Shown in pieces: positions 16,644 through 25,388 of a DNA stretch of 64,000 nt. The stretch lies in contig NZ_JADKYS010000008.1 of the NCBI RefSeq assembly GCF_015354345.1, positions 18,525 to 82,524 of the forward strand, in the 5' to 3' direction. Each line of letters starts with the position of its first letter. Within the stretch, counting starts at the first letter, position 1. The notes under the pieces are model-generated. The model saw nothing but the letters and a program-made list of their open reading frames with translations, did no database searches and was not told the origin of the DNA. This DNA is from Methylophilus sp. 14. GTDB taxonomy: Bacteria > Pseudomonadota > Gammaproteobacteria > Burkholderiales > Methylophilaceae. Position numbers and translations under genes: made by a program.

Positions 16644-18109
16644 TGGGTGCAATGCCTGACGCGATCATCGCGCCTGACCTATGTGAAGTGGTGGATGCTG
16701 CCAGCGGCGCTATCCGGCTGGCTGACCAGACTGCGCTGACACAGTTGACGGCTGTGCGCGTGTTGCCGCAGCGGCGCTGGGTATTCCGTGCGCAATGGTC
16801 TGGCAAGGCCGTCTTTGCCAAGGTGTTTGTGGGTGCGCAAGCCGCGAAATACGCTGCGCGTGACGCGCAAGGGGTAGGTTGGCTCACACAGGCAGGCCTG
16901 GCGACCCCCGCCTTGCTATGGCAAGGCGAGTCTGCTGACCAGCGCGCCCGTGTGTTGATCTATGCGGCGATTGCGCCAGCCGATAATGCGGATGTGTTGT
17001 ACCAATCGCTGCCATCTGCGCAAGGTTTGGCATTGCTCAAGCAACTGGTGCAAACCTTGGCGGCACAACATGCTGCCGGGCTGATACAAACCGACTTGCA
17101 TCTGAAGAATTTCCTGCTGGCCGATGGTCAAGTGTGGTCGCTGGATGGCGATGGTATTCAGCAAGCGCGCTTGAGCAAGCGTCGTGCGTATCGCCAACTG
17201 GCTGAGTTGCTCTCTAAAATTCAAGTGCTGGATCAACATGCCTGGGTGGCGCCATTGCTGGCCGCCTACGATGCCGCGCGCGGCTGGCAGGCTACATTAG
17301 TCCCTGCGACATTATTGGCCTGGGCCAAGCAAATGAAAGCACAAGAAGTCGAGCGCTATGTGACGCGCAAGATTTTCCGTACCTGCAGCGATGTGACCTG
17401 GCAGCAAACTAGCCAGAGTGCGCAAGCGGTGAGTACCACAGGCGGTTTGCATGTGACCGACTTGCCTGCACTGGAAGTGGCCATGCATGTTGGTCAGGTA
17501 TTAAAACCAGGCAACACCTGCACCGTCGTGCATACGCATCTGCAAGACCAGTCTGTGGTCATCAAGCGTTATAACATCAAGGATTGGCTGCATGGCCTGG
17601 GTCGCGCCTGGCGCCCTAGCCGTGCCGCGGCCTCGTGGCGCAATGCCCATCGTCTGCAGTATTACGGCATGCTGACGCCACAACCTTTGTTGATGTACGA
17701 GCGCCGTTATTGCGGCATGCGAGGACGGGCTTACTTTGTGTCTGCTTATAGCCCCTGGCCGGATGCGCAGGCTTTTTTTCAGCAGTGCCACGATCAAGCG
17801 CTACGTCAGCATGTGGTCCAGCAACTGGTGACATTGTGTTACCAGTGGTTTTTACTTAAGGTGTCACATGGCGACATGAAGGCCAGTAATCTGCAAGTGA
17901 CGGATCGGGGCGATATTGTCGTCATTGACCTGGATAGCATGCAGCAGCATCGCCGCACGCAAATGGCCTTGCGCGCACATGCCAAAGACATCCGCCGCCT
18001 GTTGCAAAATTGGCAAGCCGATACTTCCCTGTATAATGCGCTGGTAAAGTCGTTTAGCCTGATTTATCAGGATCATACGCCACTCAAACTGGCGGGCATT
18101 TCCATTTAA
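16643..18109 (+). CDS. Tandem double LPS-kinase-like protein
   Basis: A 488-residue protein made of two InaA-type kinase domains. Domain 1 (about residues 30-240) has the lysine segment VFAKVF, the catalytic loop LIQTDLHLKNFLL and the metal site SLDGDGI. Domain 2 (about 270-488) has VVIKRYN, VSHGDMKASNLQV and VVIDLDSM. Catalytic Asp, Asn and metal Asp are present in both, so both may be active. A similar long kinase is found beside the carbamoyltransferase gene in the Pseudomonas aeruginosa LPS core locus (established locus; orthology here is inferred). The start at 16643 overlaps the upstream TAA (TAATG); the frame also has a GTG at 16625. Confidence 0.8.
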   Translation: MGAMPDAIIAPDLCEVVDAASGAIRLADQTALTQLTAVRVLPQRRWVFRAQWSGKAVFAKVFVGAQAAKYAARDAQGVGWLTQAGLATPALLWQGESADQRARVLIYAAIAPADNADVLYQSLPSAQGLALLKQLVQTLAAQHAAGLIQTDLHLKNFLLADGQVWSLDGDGIQQARLSKRRAYRQLAELLSKIQVLDQHAWVAPLLAAYDAARGWQATLVPATLLAWAKQMKAQEVERYVTRKIFRTCSDVTWQQTSQSAQAVSTTGGLHVTDLPALEVAMHVGQVLKPGNTCTVVHTHLQDQSVVIKRYNIKDWLHGLGRAWRPSRAAASWRNAHRLQYYGMLTPQPLLMYERRYCGMRGRAYFVSAYSPWPDAQAFFQQCHDQALRQHVVQQLVTLCYQWFLLKVSHGDMKASNLQVTDRGDIVVIDLDSMQQHRRTQMALRAHAKDIRRLLQNWQADTSLYNALVKSFSLIYQDHTPLKLAGISI

Positions 18110-18136
18110 TTATTTAGTCATTACGCGAGTTTCTGC

Positions 18137-19873
18137 ATGATTGTTTTAGGTTTATCCGGTGCCTTGGGGCATGACGCTTCTGCTGCCATTTTAGTGGACG
18201 GCAAGATTGTCGCTGCGGCGGAAGAAGAGCGTTTTATTCGCGACAAGCACGCCAAGAATCACTGGCCTTACGAAGCTGCCAAGTTCTGCCTGAAACAGGC
18301 AGGCATTACACCGGATCAGGTGGATGTCGTCGCTTTCCCGTATGGTGAAATCCCACTGACATCGGCTGCGCGCTGGCATTACGCCAAACGCTACTGGTAT
18401 GCGCCGGACCGTGCACTGGATGCGATTTTTAACGGTAACCGCCGTTTCCGTCGCAACCGCGACAAGTCGCTCAAACTCATGCAGGATATGGGCCTGAAAA
18501 ATGCTAAATATGTGCCGGTCGAGCACCATCTGGCGCATGCCTCCAGTGCTTACCATTTGAGTGGCTTTAAAGAAAAAACAGCGATCGTCGGCATTGATGG
18601 CAAGGGCGAATACGCCACTACCTTTTTTGGTTATGGCGAAAATGGCAAGATCCACAAAATAAAAGAATTCTATGACCCAGACTCGCTAGGCGGCTTGTAT
18701 GGCGCGATCACGGAGTTTCTGGGCTTTGAAATGCTCGATGGCGAATTTAAAGTCATGGGCATGGCCCCGTACGGCGACCCGAAAAAGTATGACTTGAGCC
18801 GTCTGGCCAAGTTTGAAAACGGCGAACTCATCATCAATACCGAATACGTCAATGTGGTTGGTTTGCGCCGCTACAAAGAAACCAGCCCAGATGGTAAATC
18901 TAAAGGCTTTTACTTCACGCCCAAACTCATTGAGTGGTTAGGCCCGAAACGGGAAGGCGATGAAATTGACGACCCGTACATTCATTATGCGGCCAGCGTA
19001 CAGCAATTGCTGGAAGACCTGGCGCTACAGATGATTGAGTATTACCTGGGCGATATCATCCGTGAGACCGGCAAAATTGTGATGGCGGGTGGCGTTGCGC
19101 TCAACGTAAAACTGAACCAGCGCATTATCTCCTTGCCGCACGTCAAAGAGTTATTTGTACAACCTGCTTCTGGTGATAATGGCACCAGCCTGGGCGCCGC
19201 CACGTACGCTGCCCATCTGGCAGGCGAAACCATTCATAAAATGGAGCACGCTTACCTCGGCCCGGCTTATAGCAACGATGAATGTATTGCCGCTTGTGAA
19301 GCACATCCGGCAAAACCGGTGTTTACCCGTGTGGAGGATGGTCCACGCAAGGCTGCCGAATTGCTGGCTGCCGGCAATCCGCTGGCCTGGTTCCAGGGCC
19401 GTATGGAGTTTGGTCCGCGTGCTTTGGGCTGCCGCAGTATTTTGGGTGATCCTAGCTTTCCGGGTGTGGCTGACCGCATCAATGCGCAAATTAAATACCG
19501 TGAGCGCTGGCGGCCATTCTGCCCCAGCATGCTGGACCGTATTGCGGCGGATATCCTGCAAACCGAGCATCCGGCGCCTTACATGACATTCACCTTTGAT
19601 GTGAACCCGGCCTGGAAAGCGCGGATTCCGGAAGTGGTACATGAAGATGGCACTGCACGTGCGCAGATTGTGACTAAAGCCACCAATCCGCGCTACTACG
19701 CGCTGATTGAGCATCTGGAGCAGTTGCGTGGCAATGGCGTGGTACTCAATACCTCGCTCAATCGCCGCGGCGAGCCGATGATTTGCAGTCCGACCGATGC
19801 CTTGAACATGTTCTATGGCTGCGATCTCGAGTATCTCATGCTGGAAGATATCCTAGTCACCAAATCTGCCTGA
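18137..19873 (+). CDS. Carbamoyltransferase, NodU/CmcH family
   Basis: Transfers a carbamoyl group from carbamoyl phosphate, through carbamoyl-AMP, to a sugar hydroxyl. The 578 residues show the N-terminal Kae1-like domain (MIVLGLSGALGHDASAAIL, EEERFIRDKHAKNHWP), the metal histidines in EHHLAHASSAYHLSGF, and the C-terminal YrdC-like part with WFQGRMEFGPRALGCRSIL and VVLNTSLNRRGEPM. In Pseudomonas aeruginosa a related enzyme makes 7-O-carbamoyl heptose of the LPS core, and the kinase neighbours here point to the same role. This is inference from context. A hairpin just after the stop may end the operon. Confidence 0.9.
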   Translation: MIVLGLSGALGHDASAAILVDGKIVAAAEEERFIRDKHAKNHWPYEAAKFCLKQAGITPDQVDVVAFPYGEIPLTSAARWHYAKRYWYAPDRALDAIFNGNRRFRRNRDKSLKLMQDMGLKNAKYVPVEHHLAHASSAYHLSGFKEKTAIVGIDGKGEYATTFFGYGENGKIHKIKEFYDPDSLGGLYGAITEFLGFEMLDGEFKVMGMAPYGDPKKYDLSRLAKFENGELIINTEYVNVVGLRRYKETSPDGKSKGFYFTPKLIEWLGPKREGDEIDDPYIHYAASVQQLLEDLALQMIEYYLGDIIRETGKIVMAGGVALNVKLNQRIISLPHVKELFVQPASGDNGTSLGAATYAAHLAGETIHKMEHAYLGPAYSNDECIAACEAHPAKPVFTRVEDGPRKAAELLAAGNPLAWFQGRMEFGPRALGCRSILGDPSFPGVADRINAQIKYRERWRPFCPSMLDRIAADILQTEHPAPYMTFTFDVNPAWKARIPEVVHEDGTARAQIVTKATNPRYYALIEHLEQLRGNGVVLNTSLNRRGEPMICSPTDALNMFYGCDLEYLMLEDILVTKSA

Positions 19874-19879
19874 AGACTG

Positions 19880-19908
19880 GCTTGAAGCGTGTCGCTTCAA
19901 GCTGGTTT
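19880..19908 (+). terminator. Probable terminator after the carbamoyltransferase gene
   Basis: GCTTGAAGC, loop GTGTC, GCTTCAAGC is a perfect nine-pair stem followed by TGGTTTTG. The T run is short and interrupted, so termination may be partial. Confidence 0.55.
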
Positions 19909-19977
19909 TGCCAAACGGTGTATATTGTTTTAAGTCATTGAATCCTCTAAAAAAACCATCAAATTTGGTAATTCAGT

Positions 19978-20006
19978 TTGACGTCTTGCACCAGTTTGGC
20001 GATAAT
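19978..20006 (+). promoter_or_regulatory. Sigma-70 promoter of edd
   Basis: TTGACG at 19978-19983 and GATAAT at 20001-20006 are separated by 17 bp. Each hexamer differs from consensus at one position. The predicted leader is about 118 nt to the edd ATG at 20131. Confidence 0.75.
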
Positions 20007-20078
20007 CGCAGGTAGGGAACCTGTTTGGATTCATATATATTACGACCCTAAACTGTGACTAAATAGCAAGTTCAAAGC

Positions 20079-20102
20079 AGTTCATCAGGATAGTTCATCA
20101 GG
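20079..20102 (+). repeat. Two 11-bp direct repeats in the edd leader
   Basis: AGTTCATCAGG occurs at 20079-20089 and again at 20092-20102, a 13-bp period, followed by a third partial AGTT. It lies about 30 bp before the edd start and downstream of its promoter, where a repressor site or mRNA structure could act. It does not resemble the known HexR palindrome. Confidence 0.6.
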
Positions 20103-20130
20103 TAGTTAAAACACAGTTGAGCGATAGTCA

Positions 20131-21945
20131 ATGAAACAATCTCACATTGAAGTAACAGAACGCATCATCGAGCGTAGCCGTCCGACCCGTAAGGCGTATT
20201 TGCAGCGTATTGATGATTACCTGAACCGTGAAAAAGGCCCGGATCGTCTGGGCTGTGCCAACGTGGCGCACGCGTTTGCGGCGATGCCACAAAACGACAA
20301 GTTCAAGATTTATGCCGAGAAACCAACCCATATTGGGATCGTCACGGCTTACAACGAAATGCTGTCTGCACACCAGCCTTACGTGAATTATCCGGATATT
20401 ATCCGTGATGAAGCCCGTAAGCATGGTGCAACCGTGCAGGTGGCAGGGGGCGTGCCAGCCATGTGTGATGGCATTACCCAGGGCGAACCAGGCATGGAGC
20501 TGAGCCTGTTTAGTCGCGACACCATTGCTATGAGTACTGCGGTTGCTTTGTCACATGATGTATTTGATGCCTCTTTGTTGCTTGGCGTCTGTGACAAGAT
20601 CGTGCCAGGCCTGTTGATCGGCGCACTGCATTTTGGTCATTTGCCATGCGTGTTTGTACCTGCGGGCCCGATGAGCACCGGGATTGATAACACCTCCAAA
20701 TCCAAAGTGCGTGAAAAATACGCGCAAGGGCTGTGTGACCGCGAAGAGTTGCTGGCGAGTGAGTCTGCGGCTTATCACGGTGCGGGTACCTGTACCTTCT
20801 ACGGCACGGCCAACAGTAACCAGATGTTGCTGGAAGCCATGGGTCTGCATGTGCCAGGCGCAGCTTTTATCCATCCCCATGATGGCATGCGTGAAGATTT
20901 GACGCGTGAAGCCGTGCGCATGGTGATTCAGAACACCAAGAAGGATAGATTTGTGCCAATTGGCCGTTTGGTCGACGAGCATGTCATTGTCAATGCCATG
21001 GTGGCTTTGCTGGCCACTGGTGGTTCTACCAACCACTTGATCCACTGGGTAGCAGTGGCGCGTGCGGCCGGTATTATTATTGACTGGACCGATTTCCACT
21101 ACCTGGCCAAGGCGACGCCTTTGCTGGCAAGTGTTTACCCTAATGGTAAGGCTGACGTTAATGAATTCCAGACCGCTGGCGGCCCTGGTTTCGTGATCCG
21201 TGAGCTGATCGAAGGTGGTTATATGTATCCGGATGTCTACACCGTGAGCGGTGGTGGCATGCGTGATTACGGTAAAAAGCCTGAGAAAACAGCGGATAAA
21301 CTGGTGTGGACCGATTACCCGGCAGAAAGCGGCGATGAAACCATCGTACGTACGGCCGCGCATCCATTTAACGAATCTGGTGGCTTGCGTTTGCTCAAAG
21401 GTAATTTAGGTCGCAGCGTGATCAAGATTTCTGCCGTACCTGAAGACCGTCACATCATTGAAGCCCCAGCCATTGTGTTTGATGCACAAGAAGAGTTGCT
21501 GGCAGCCTTTGACCGTGGCGAGCTGGAAAGAGATTTTATTGCTGTCGTGCGCTTCCAGGGCCCTAAAGCCAACGGTATGCCTGAGTTACATAAACTGACA
21601 CCGCCATTGGCAGTGTTGCAGAATAAAGGCTTCCGCGTAGCGATTGTGACCGATGGCCGTATGAGTGGCGCGTCTGGCAAGATTCCAGCCGCGATTCACC
21701 TGAGTCCAGAAGCCAGTGCCGGTGGTGCGATTGCCAAAATCCGCAATGGCGACATTATCCGTTTGAACGGTACGGTCGGCCAGTTGAACGTGCTGGTAGA
21801 CGAAGATACCTGGGCTGAACGTGAAGCTGAAGAGCTTAGCGATGCCAAGCGTCATTACAATGCGCATGGCCTGGGCCGTGAGTTGTTTGGTGGTATGCGC
21901 CGCAATGTGCTGTCTGCCGAAGAAGGTGCGGTTACCTGGTTGTAA
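20131..21945 (+). CDS. edd: Phosphogluconate dehydratase
   Basis: First enzyme of the Entner-Doudoroff pathway, converting 6-phosphogluconate to 2-keto-3-deoxy-6-phosphogluconate with a [4Fe-4S] cluster. The 604 residues belong to the IlvD/Edd family. Cluster cysteines are seen in [20 protein letters not shown] and [16 protein letters not shown], and conserved ends are [14 protein letters not shown] and [18 protein letters not shown]. The C-terminal length and REAEEL stretch fit Edd rather than IlvD. Together with eda it lets hexulose phosphates made from formaldehyde by the ribulose monophosphate cycle be cleaved to pyruvate and glyceraldehyde phosphate. A good promoter lies about 125 bp upstream. 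Confidence 0.94.
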   Translation: MKQSHIEVTERIIERSRPTRKAYLQRIDDYLNREKGPDRLGCANVAHAFAAMPQNDKFKIYAEKPTHIGIVTAYNEMLSAHQPYVNYPDIIRDEARKHGATVQVAGGVPAMCDGITQGEPGMELSLFSRDTIAMSTAVALSHDVFDASLLLGVCDKIVPGLLIGALHFGHLPCVFVPAGPMSTGIDNTSKSKVREKYAQGLCDREELLASESAAYHGAGTCTFYGTANSNQMLLEAMGLHVPGAAFIHPHDGMREDLTREAVRMVIQNTKKDRFVPIGRLVDEHVIVNAMVALLATGGSTNHLIHWVAVARAAGIIIDWTDFHYLAKATPLLASVYPNGKADVNEFQTAGGPGFVIRELIEGGYMYPDVYTVSGGGMRDYGKKPEKTADKLVWTDYPAESGDETIVRTAAHPFNESGGLRLLKGNLGRSVIKISAVPEDRHIIEAPAIVFDAQEELLAAFDRGELERDFIAVVRFQGPKANGMPELHKLTPPLAVLQNKGFRVAIVTDGRMSGASGKIPAAIHLSPEASAGGAIAKIRNGDIIRLNGTVGQLNVLVDEDTWAEREAEELSDAKRHYNAHGLGRELFGGMRRNVLSAEEGAVTWL

Positions 21946-22041
21946 ATTAAAAGTGCGTCGCAAGACGTCGTTGCAGATCGCTTGCCGTACTATTCGTACT
22001 GTCTGCGCTCCTGCGCCTAGTCTTGCTTAGCACTTTTAATT
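21945..22041. repeat. 97-nt imperfect inverted repeat between edd and eda
   Basis: The outer arms are a perfect 12-bp pair, AATTAAAAGTGC at 21945-21956 and GCACTTTTAATT at 22030-22041. Inside them GCAAGAC pairs with GTCTTGC, then GCAGA with TCTGC, and GTAC with GTAC near the tip. The whole can fold into one long interrupted hairpin. It looks like a miniature dispersed element of the REP/BIME or MITE kind rather than a simple terminator, since no T run follows. The left arm begins within the edd stop codon. No second copy was seen in this window. Confidence 0.75.
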
Positions 22042-22101
22042 CACAGTGAAGCCCAGCGATTAGAAAACAATTTTTTTATTTTTTAGGTCAATATTCATAA
22101 C

Positions 22102-22731
22102 ATGAGCACATTAGAGTTAGCTAACCATGGCCCGGTAATCCCGGTTATTGTCATCAACAAAGTAGAAGATGCTGTGCCGATGGCAGAAGCATTGCTTGAA
22201 GGTGGCGTTAAAGTGCTGGAAGTGACTTTGCGTTCACCAGTTGCCCTGCAAGCCATGGAGCAAATTGCCAAGCACGTGCCTGACGCGATTTTGGGTTCAG
22301 GTACCGTACGTAACTTGAAAGATGCGCAAGCGTCTAAAGATGTTGGTTGCCAGTTTGCAGTGAGCCCAGGCTACACCACTGAGTTGGGTCAATTTGCCCG
22401 TAAAATCGGCCTGCCATTGTTGCCAGGCGTGTCTACCGGCTCTGAAATCATGATGGCGAATGCCGATGATTACTACTTCTTGAAACTGTTCCCAGCGGTG
22501 GCTGTGGGCGGTATCAACCTGCTCAAGGGCTTTGCTGGCCCGTTTGCTGACGTGAAATTCTGCCCAACCGGTGGTGTCAGCGTAGAGAGCGCGCCTAACT
22601 TCCTGGCATTGCCTAACGTGGTTGTGTGTGGCGGTACCTGGTTAACGCCTGCAGATGCAGTCGCAAACAAAGACTGGACGCACATCACTAAATTGGCGAA
22701 AGAAGCCTCAGCGATTGTGGCGGCTAAATAA
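22102..22731 (+). CDS. eda: KDPG aldolase (2-keto-3-deoxy-6-phosphogluconate aldolase)
   Basis: Cleaves KDPG to pyruvate and glyceraldehyde 3-phosphate through a Schiff-base lysine. The 209 residues form a TIM barrel with the catalytic glutamate region EGGVKVLEVTLRSP and the lysine in DYYFLKLFPA, followed by VKFCPTGGV. It also matches the family's GGTWLTP end. It follows edd by 156 bp, a gap filled by a 97-nt inverted repeat, so the pair may be one transcript with a processing or attenuation site, or two units. A strong terminator follows. Confidence 0.95.
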   Translation: MSTLELANHGPVIPVIVINKVEDAVPMAEALLEGGVKVLEVTLRSPVALQAMEQIAKHVPDAILGSGTVRNLKDAQASKDVGCQFAVSPGYTTELGQFARKIGLPLLPGVSTGSEIMMANADDYYFLKLFPAVAVGGINLLKGFAGPFADVKFCPTGGVSVESAPNFLALPNVVVCGGTWLTPADAVANKDWTHITKLAKEASAIVAAK

Positions 22732-22765
22732 GCAAGCAAATCACTGACGCAAATCGACTATAATG

Positions 22766-22795
22766 AAGGCTTGTAGCAATACAAGCCTTTTTTAT
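22766..22795 (+). terminator. Terminator after eda, overlapping a -10 box
   Basis: AAGGCTTGTA, loop GCAA, TACAAGCCTT is a perfect ten-pair stem followed by TTTTTATT. A TATAAT hexamer at 22759-22764 directly precedes the stem and could be the -10 of a promoter for the HAD gene at 22806, but no convincing -35 box is present. Confidence 0.88.
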
Positions 22796-22805
22796 TATCT
22801 AGCCT

Positions 22806-23486
22806 ATGTCACAGCGCCCAGACCTTACACGATACAAAACCATTGTGCTTGATTGCGACGGTGTCGTCCTCAACAGCAACCAGACCAAAATCGATGCCTA
22901 CTACAATACGGCCAAACGTATGGGTGGCACTGATGCGCAAGCGCAAGCCTTTGTCGATTACCACATCAAGCTGGGCAGTATTCCGCGTAACGACAAAATC
23001 CGTTATTACATTACCGAGATCATCAAGCAACCTCTGACCCCTGAGCTATTTCAGGCGTTTATGGATACGTTTACCGTCATTCTTGATGAAACCCTGATGC
23101 AATGTGAAGTAGCGCCTGCCTTGCACGACCTGAAGCAGAAAACGGCACAAGCGCAATGGATGCTGATGTCAGGCGGTGATCAGGAAGAGCTCAGGAGTAT
23201 TTTTCCACGCCGTGGCCTGGATACTTTGTTCGAGCTGGGCATCTATGGTGGCCCGACCAAAAAGAACGAGCATCTGGCGCAGCTGATTGCCGATGGCAGC
23301 ATACAGTTCCCGGCCTTGTTTATTGGCGACAGCCGCTTTGATCATCAGGCATCCACAGGGGCAGGGCTGGATTTTATTTTTGTGGCTGACTGGACGGATA
23401 TGCCGGATTGGAAAGCTTACTGTAAGGAACATCAGGTTGTGGTGTGTCATCATCTCGAACTGCAGCCTTATGAGGCTTTTGTCTAA
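22806..23486 (+). CDS. HAD-superfamily phosphatase, beta-phosphoglucomutase-like
   Basis: A 226-residue haloacid-dehalogenase-fold protein with the nucleophile motif VLDCDGVVLNSN (Asp16 and Asp18), a helical cap domain, a motif II serine in MLMSGGDQEEL, a motif III lysine (PTKKNEH) and a motif IV FIGDSRFDHQAS. It should be a Mg-dependent sugar-phosphate phosphatase or mutase. The following genes act on LPS core, so a sugar phosphate of that pathway is a plausible substrate, but the sequence does not decide this. The gap to the next gene is 18 bp. Confidence 0.82.
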   Translation: MSQRPDLTRYKTIVLDCDGVVLNSNQTKIDAYYNTAKRMGGTDAQAQAFVDYHIKLGSIPRNDKIRYYITEIIKQPLTPELFQAFMDTFTVILDETLMQCEVAPALHDLKQKTAQAQWMLMSGGDQEELRSIFPRRGLDTLFELGIYGGPTKKNEHLAQLIADGSIQFPALFIGDSRFDHQASTGAGLDFIFVADWTDMPDWKAYCKEHQVVVCHHLELQPYEAFV

Positions 23487-23504
23487 CTTCTCTGTGTTTG
23501 CCCG

Positions 23505-25385
23505 ATGAAACCATCTAATCATGCCGTGTTCCGGCTTTTTTTATTACTGACGACCTTACATATGCTGTGGGTGACTTGGGGATTTTTCTCTGAGGGTGTC
23601 GCTGCGGCTACTCATATTTCCTGGTTGTTTCATCTGACTGCCTGGGGATTTTATGCGTTTCTCTACAGCCTGATTGTGGTGTTACCAGCTTGGCTGAGCA
23701 GCATATTTCTTAAACGTCATTCACGATTATTGGCAGCATTGGCTGTTGGCCTGACAAGTGCGGGCTTGATGTTTATCAAGTCAGACCTGATGATTTATGA
23801 CTTGTACCGTTTTCACTTTAACGGTTTTGTCTGGAACTTGATGACGACCAAAGGCGGCATGGCCTCTCTCGGCACCAGTGGCGCGACTTATATTGCCATT
23901 GCCTGGTCTGTGCTGCTGGTGATTTCGCTGCAACTTTTGTTCTGGTTCATGAGCTTACGCCTTGAGCAAGTAACACTAGCTAGACGTTCTGCAGTTGCGG
24001 TATGGCTGGTTGCACCACTCATGTTTGCAACCCAAGGCTTGATTTATGGCATTAGTGATGTCAAAAATATAGGCGCAGTATTGGATACGGCAGAGGTTTA
24101 TCCATTTTATCAGCAGATATTAATGCGTAAGCTGGCTGCCAGGTTTGGCATGGAGATCGAGCGTAATCGTAGTCATAACCATCGTTTATCAGTAGATACT
24201 GCGAGATTGCATTATCCTTTGCAGCCACTGAATTACCAGGCAGTTGATCATCCACCTAATATTATTATCTTCGCTGCCGAATCGTTGCGTTGGGACAGGT
24301 TGACGCCGGAAATCATGCCGAATGCATGGCAGCTTGGCCAAGAGGGCGCGTTGTTTACCCAGCATTATTCCAGTGGTAATGGTACGCGGGAAGGGCTGTT
24401 TGGCATGTTCTACGGCTTATATGGCTCATATTGGGCGAGTTTTCTACATGCCCAGCAATCGCCATTGCTGATGGATAGATTGCTGTCACTGGACTATCAG
24501 TTTGATTTGCGTACCAGTGCTAAATTCTCTTATCCGGAGTTTAATAAAACCTTATTCGCCAAGTTTCCATTAACTGATTTGCATGAGGCCGATGAGGGCA
24601 TGAATCCCTGGCGTCGTGATGAGTGGAATGCCAGTCAGCAAATTGCTTTTCTAAAGCAGCGGGACCGTAGCAAACCATTCATGAGTTTCTTCTTTTTTGA
24701 GTCTACACATGCCAGATATGACTTTCCGGATCAGGCAGTGGTGGCTTCGCCGTATTTGGGGGATGTGAATTACTGGGGGATGTCACGTGCCTCACTGCAA
24801 CCACGCATTGGTGAATTTAAAAACCGTTACTCCAACGCCGCACATTGGATTGATATGCAAATTGGCCGTGTGCTGCAAGAGTTACGTGCGCAGGGCTTAT
24901 TGGAAAATACCATCATTATCATTACTGGTGATCATGGAGAAGAGTTTCTGGAGAAGGGCAACTGGGGGCATAACTCTACGTTTGTTGAAGAGCAAACCCA
25001 TGTGCCTATGGTGATGTGGATGCCTGGTCAGCCGCACGCTGAGGTTAAAAGTGTCACCAGCCACCTGGATATTTCACCGACTCTGTTGCAAGCGTTAGGG
25101 GCGCCAGCGGATGCATCGACTTATTCGTTGGGACGCAATATTTTCTCGACGCAGCAACGGGACTTTATCGTTGTGAGTGATTGGAGAACGATAGGCGTCA
25201 TGACGGATAATATGAAGTATCGGATTGCTTATCAGCAAAACGGTATGAAGCACTATGTGCCAACCGGGCGCGATGATGCTGTGCTGAATGCTGAGCAGCA
25301 GACTGCTCGCACAGAAGAGCATCAGCCGCAATTATTGCAGGCGATCAAGAATTGTTCGCGTTTTCTGGCCAGCTTTAAAGACTGA
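23505..25385 (+). CDS. Inner-membrane sulfatase-fold protein, PbgA/YejM-like
   Basis: A 626-residue protein with about five N-terminal membrane helices (residues ~8-170) and a large periplasmic alkaline-phosphatase/sulfatase domain (from PNIIIFAAESLRWDRL). The nucleophile region is GNGTREGLFGM with a threonine, and the metal motif ITGDHGEEF is intact. The arrangement matches E. coli PbgA/YejM (LapC), which controls LPS synthesis through LapB/FtsH, and also resembles phosphoethanolamine transferases. Unlike YejM, which is held to be inactive, the metal ligands here look complete, so an enzymatic role is possible. It is followed after 3 bp by waaP. Confidence 0.75.
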   Translation: MKPSNHAVFRLFLLLTTLHMLWVTWGFFSEGVAAATHISWLFHLTAWGFYAFLYSLIVVLPAWLSSIFLKRHSRLLAALAVGLTSAGLMFIKSDLMIYDLYRFHFNGFVWNLMTTKGGMASLGTSGATYIAIAWSVLLVISLQLLFWFMSLRLEQVTLARRSAVAVWLVAPLMFATQGLIYGISDVKNIGAVLDTAEVYPFYQQILMRKLAARFGMEIERNRSHNHRLSVDTARLHYPLQPLNYQAVDHPPNIIIFAAESLRWDRLTPEIMPNAWQLGQEGALFTQHYSSGNGTREGLFGMFYGLYGSYWASFLHAQQSPLLMDRLLSLDYQFDLRTSAKFSYPEFNKTLFAKFPLTDLHEADEGMNPWRRDEWNASQQIAFLKQRDRSKPFMSFFFFESTHARYDFPDQAVVASPYLGDVNYWGMSRASLQPRIGEFKNRYSNAAHWIDMQIGRVLQELRAQGLLENTIIIITGDHGEEFLEKGNWGHNSTFVEEQTHVPMVMWMPGQPHAEVKSVTSHLDISPTLLQALGAPADASTYSLGRNIFSTQQRDFIVVSDWRTIGVMTDNMKYRIAYQQNGMKHYVPTGRDDAVLNAEQQTARTEEHQPQLLQAIKNCSRFLASFKD

Positions 25386-25388
25386 CAA

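Noticed and set aside
20551..21363. 270-codon minus-strand frame inside edd
   Set aside because: It lies wholly within a strongly conserved enzyme gene, has no ribosome site, and its product is low in recognisable motifs.
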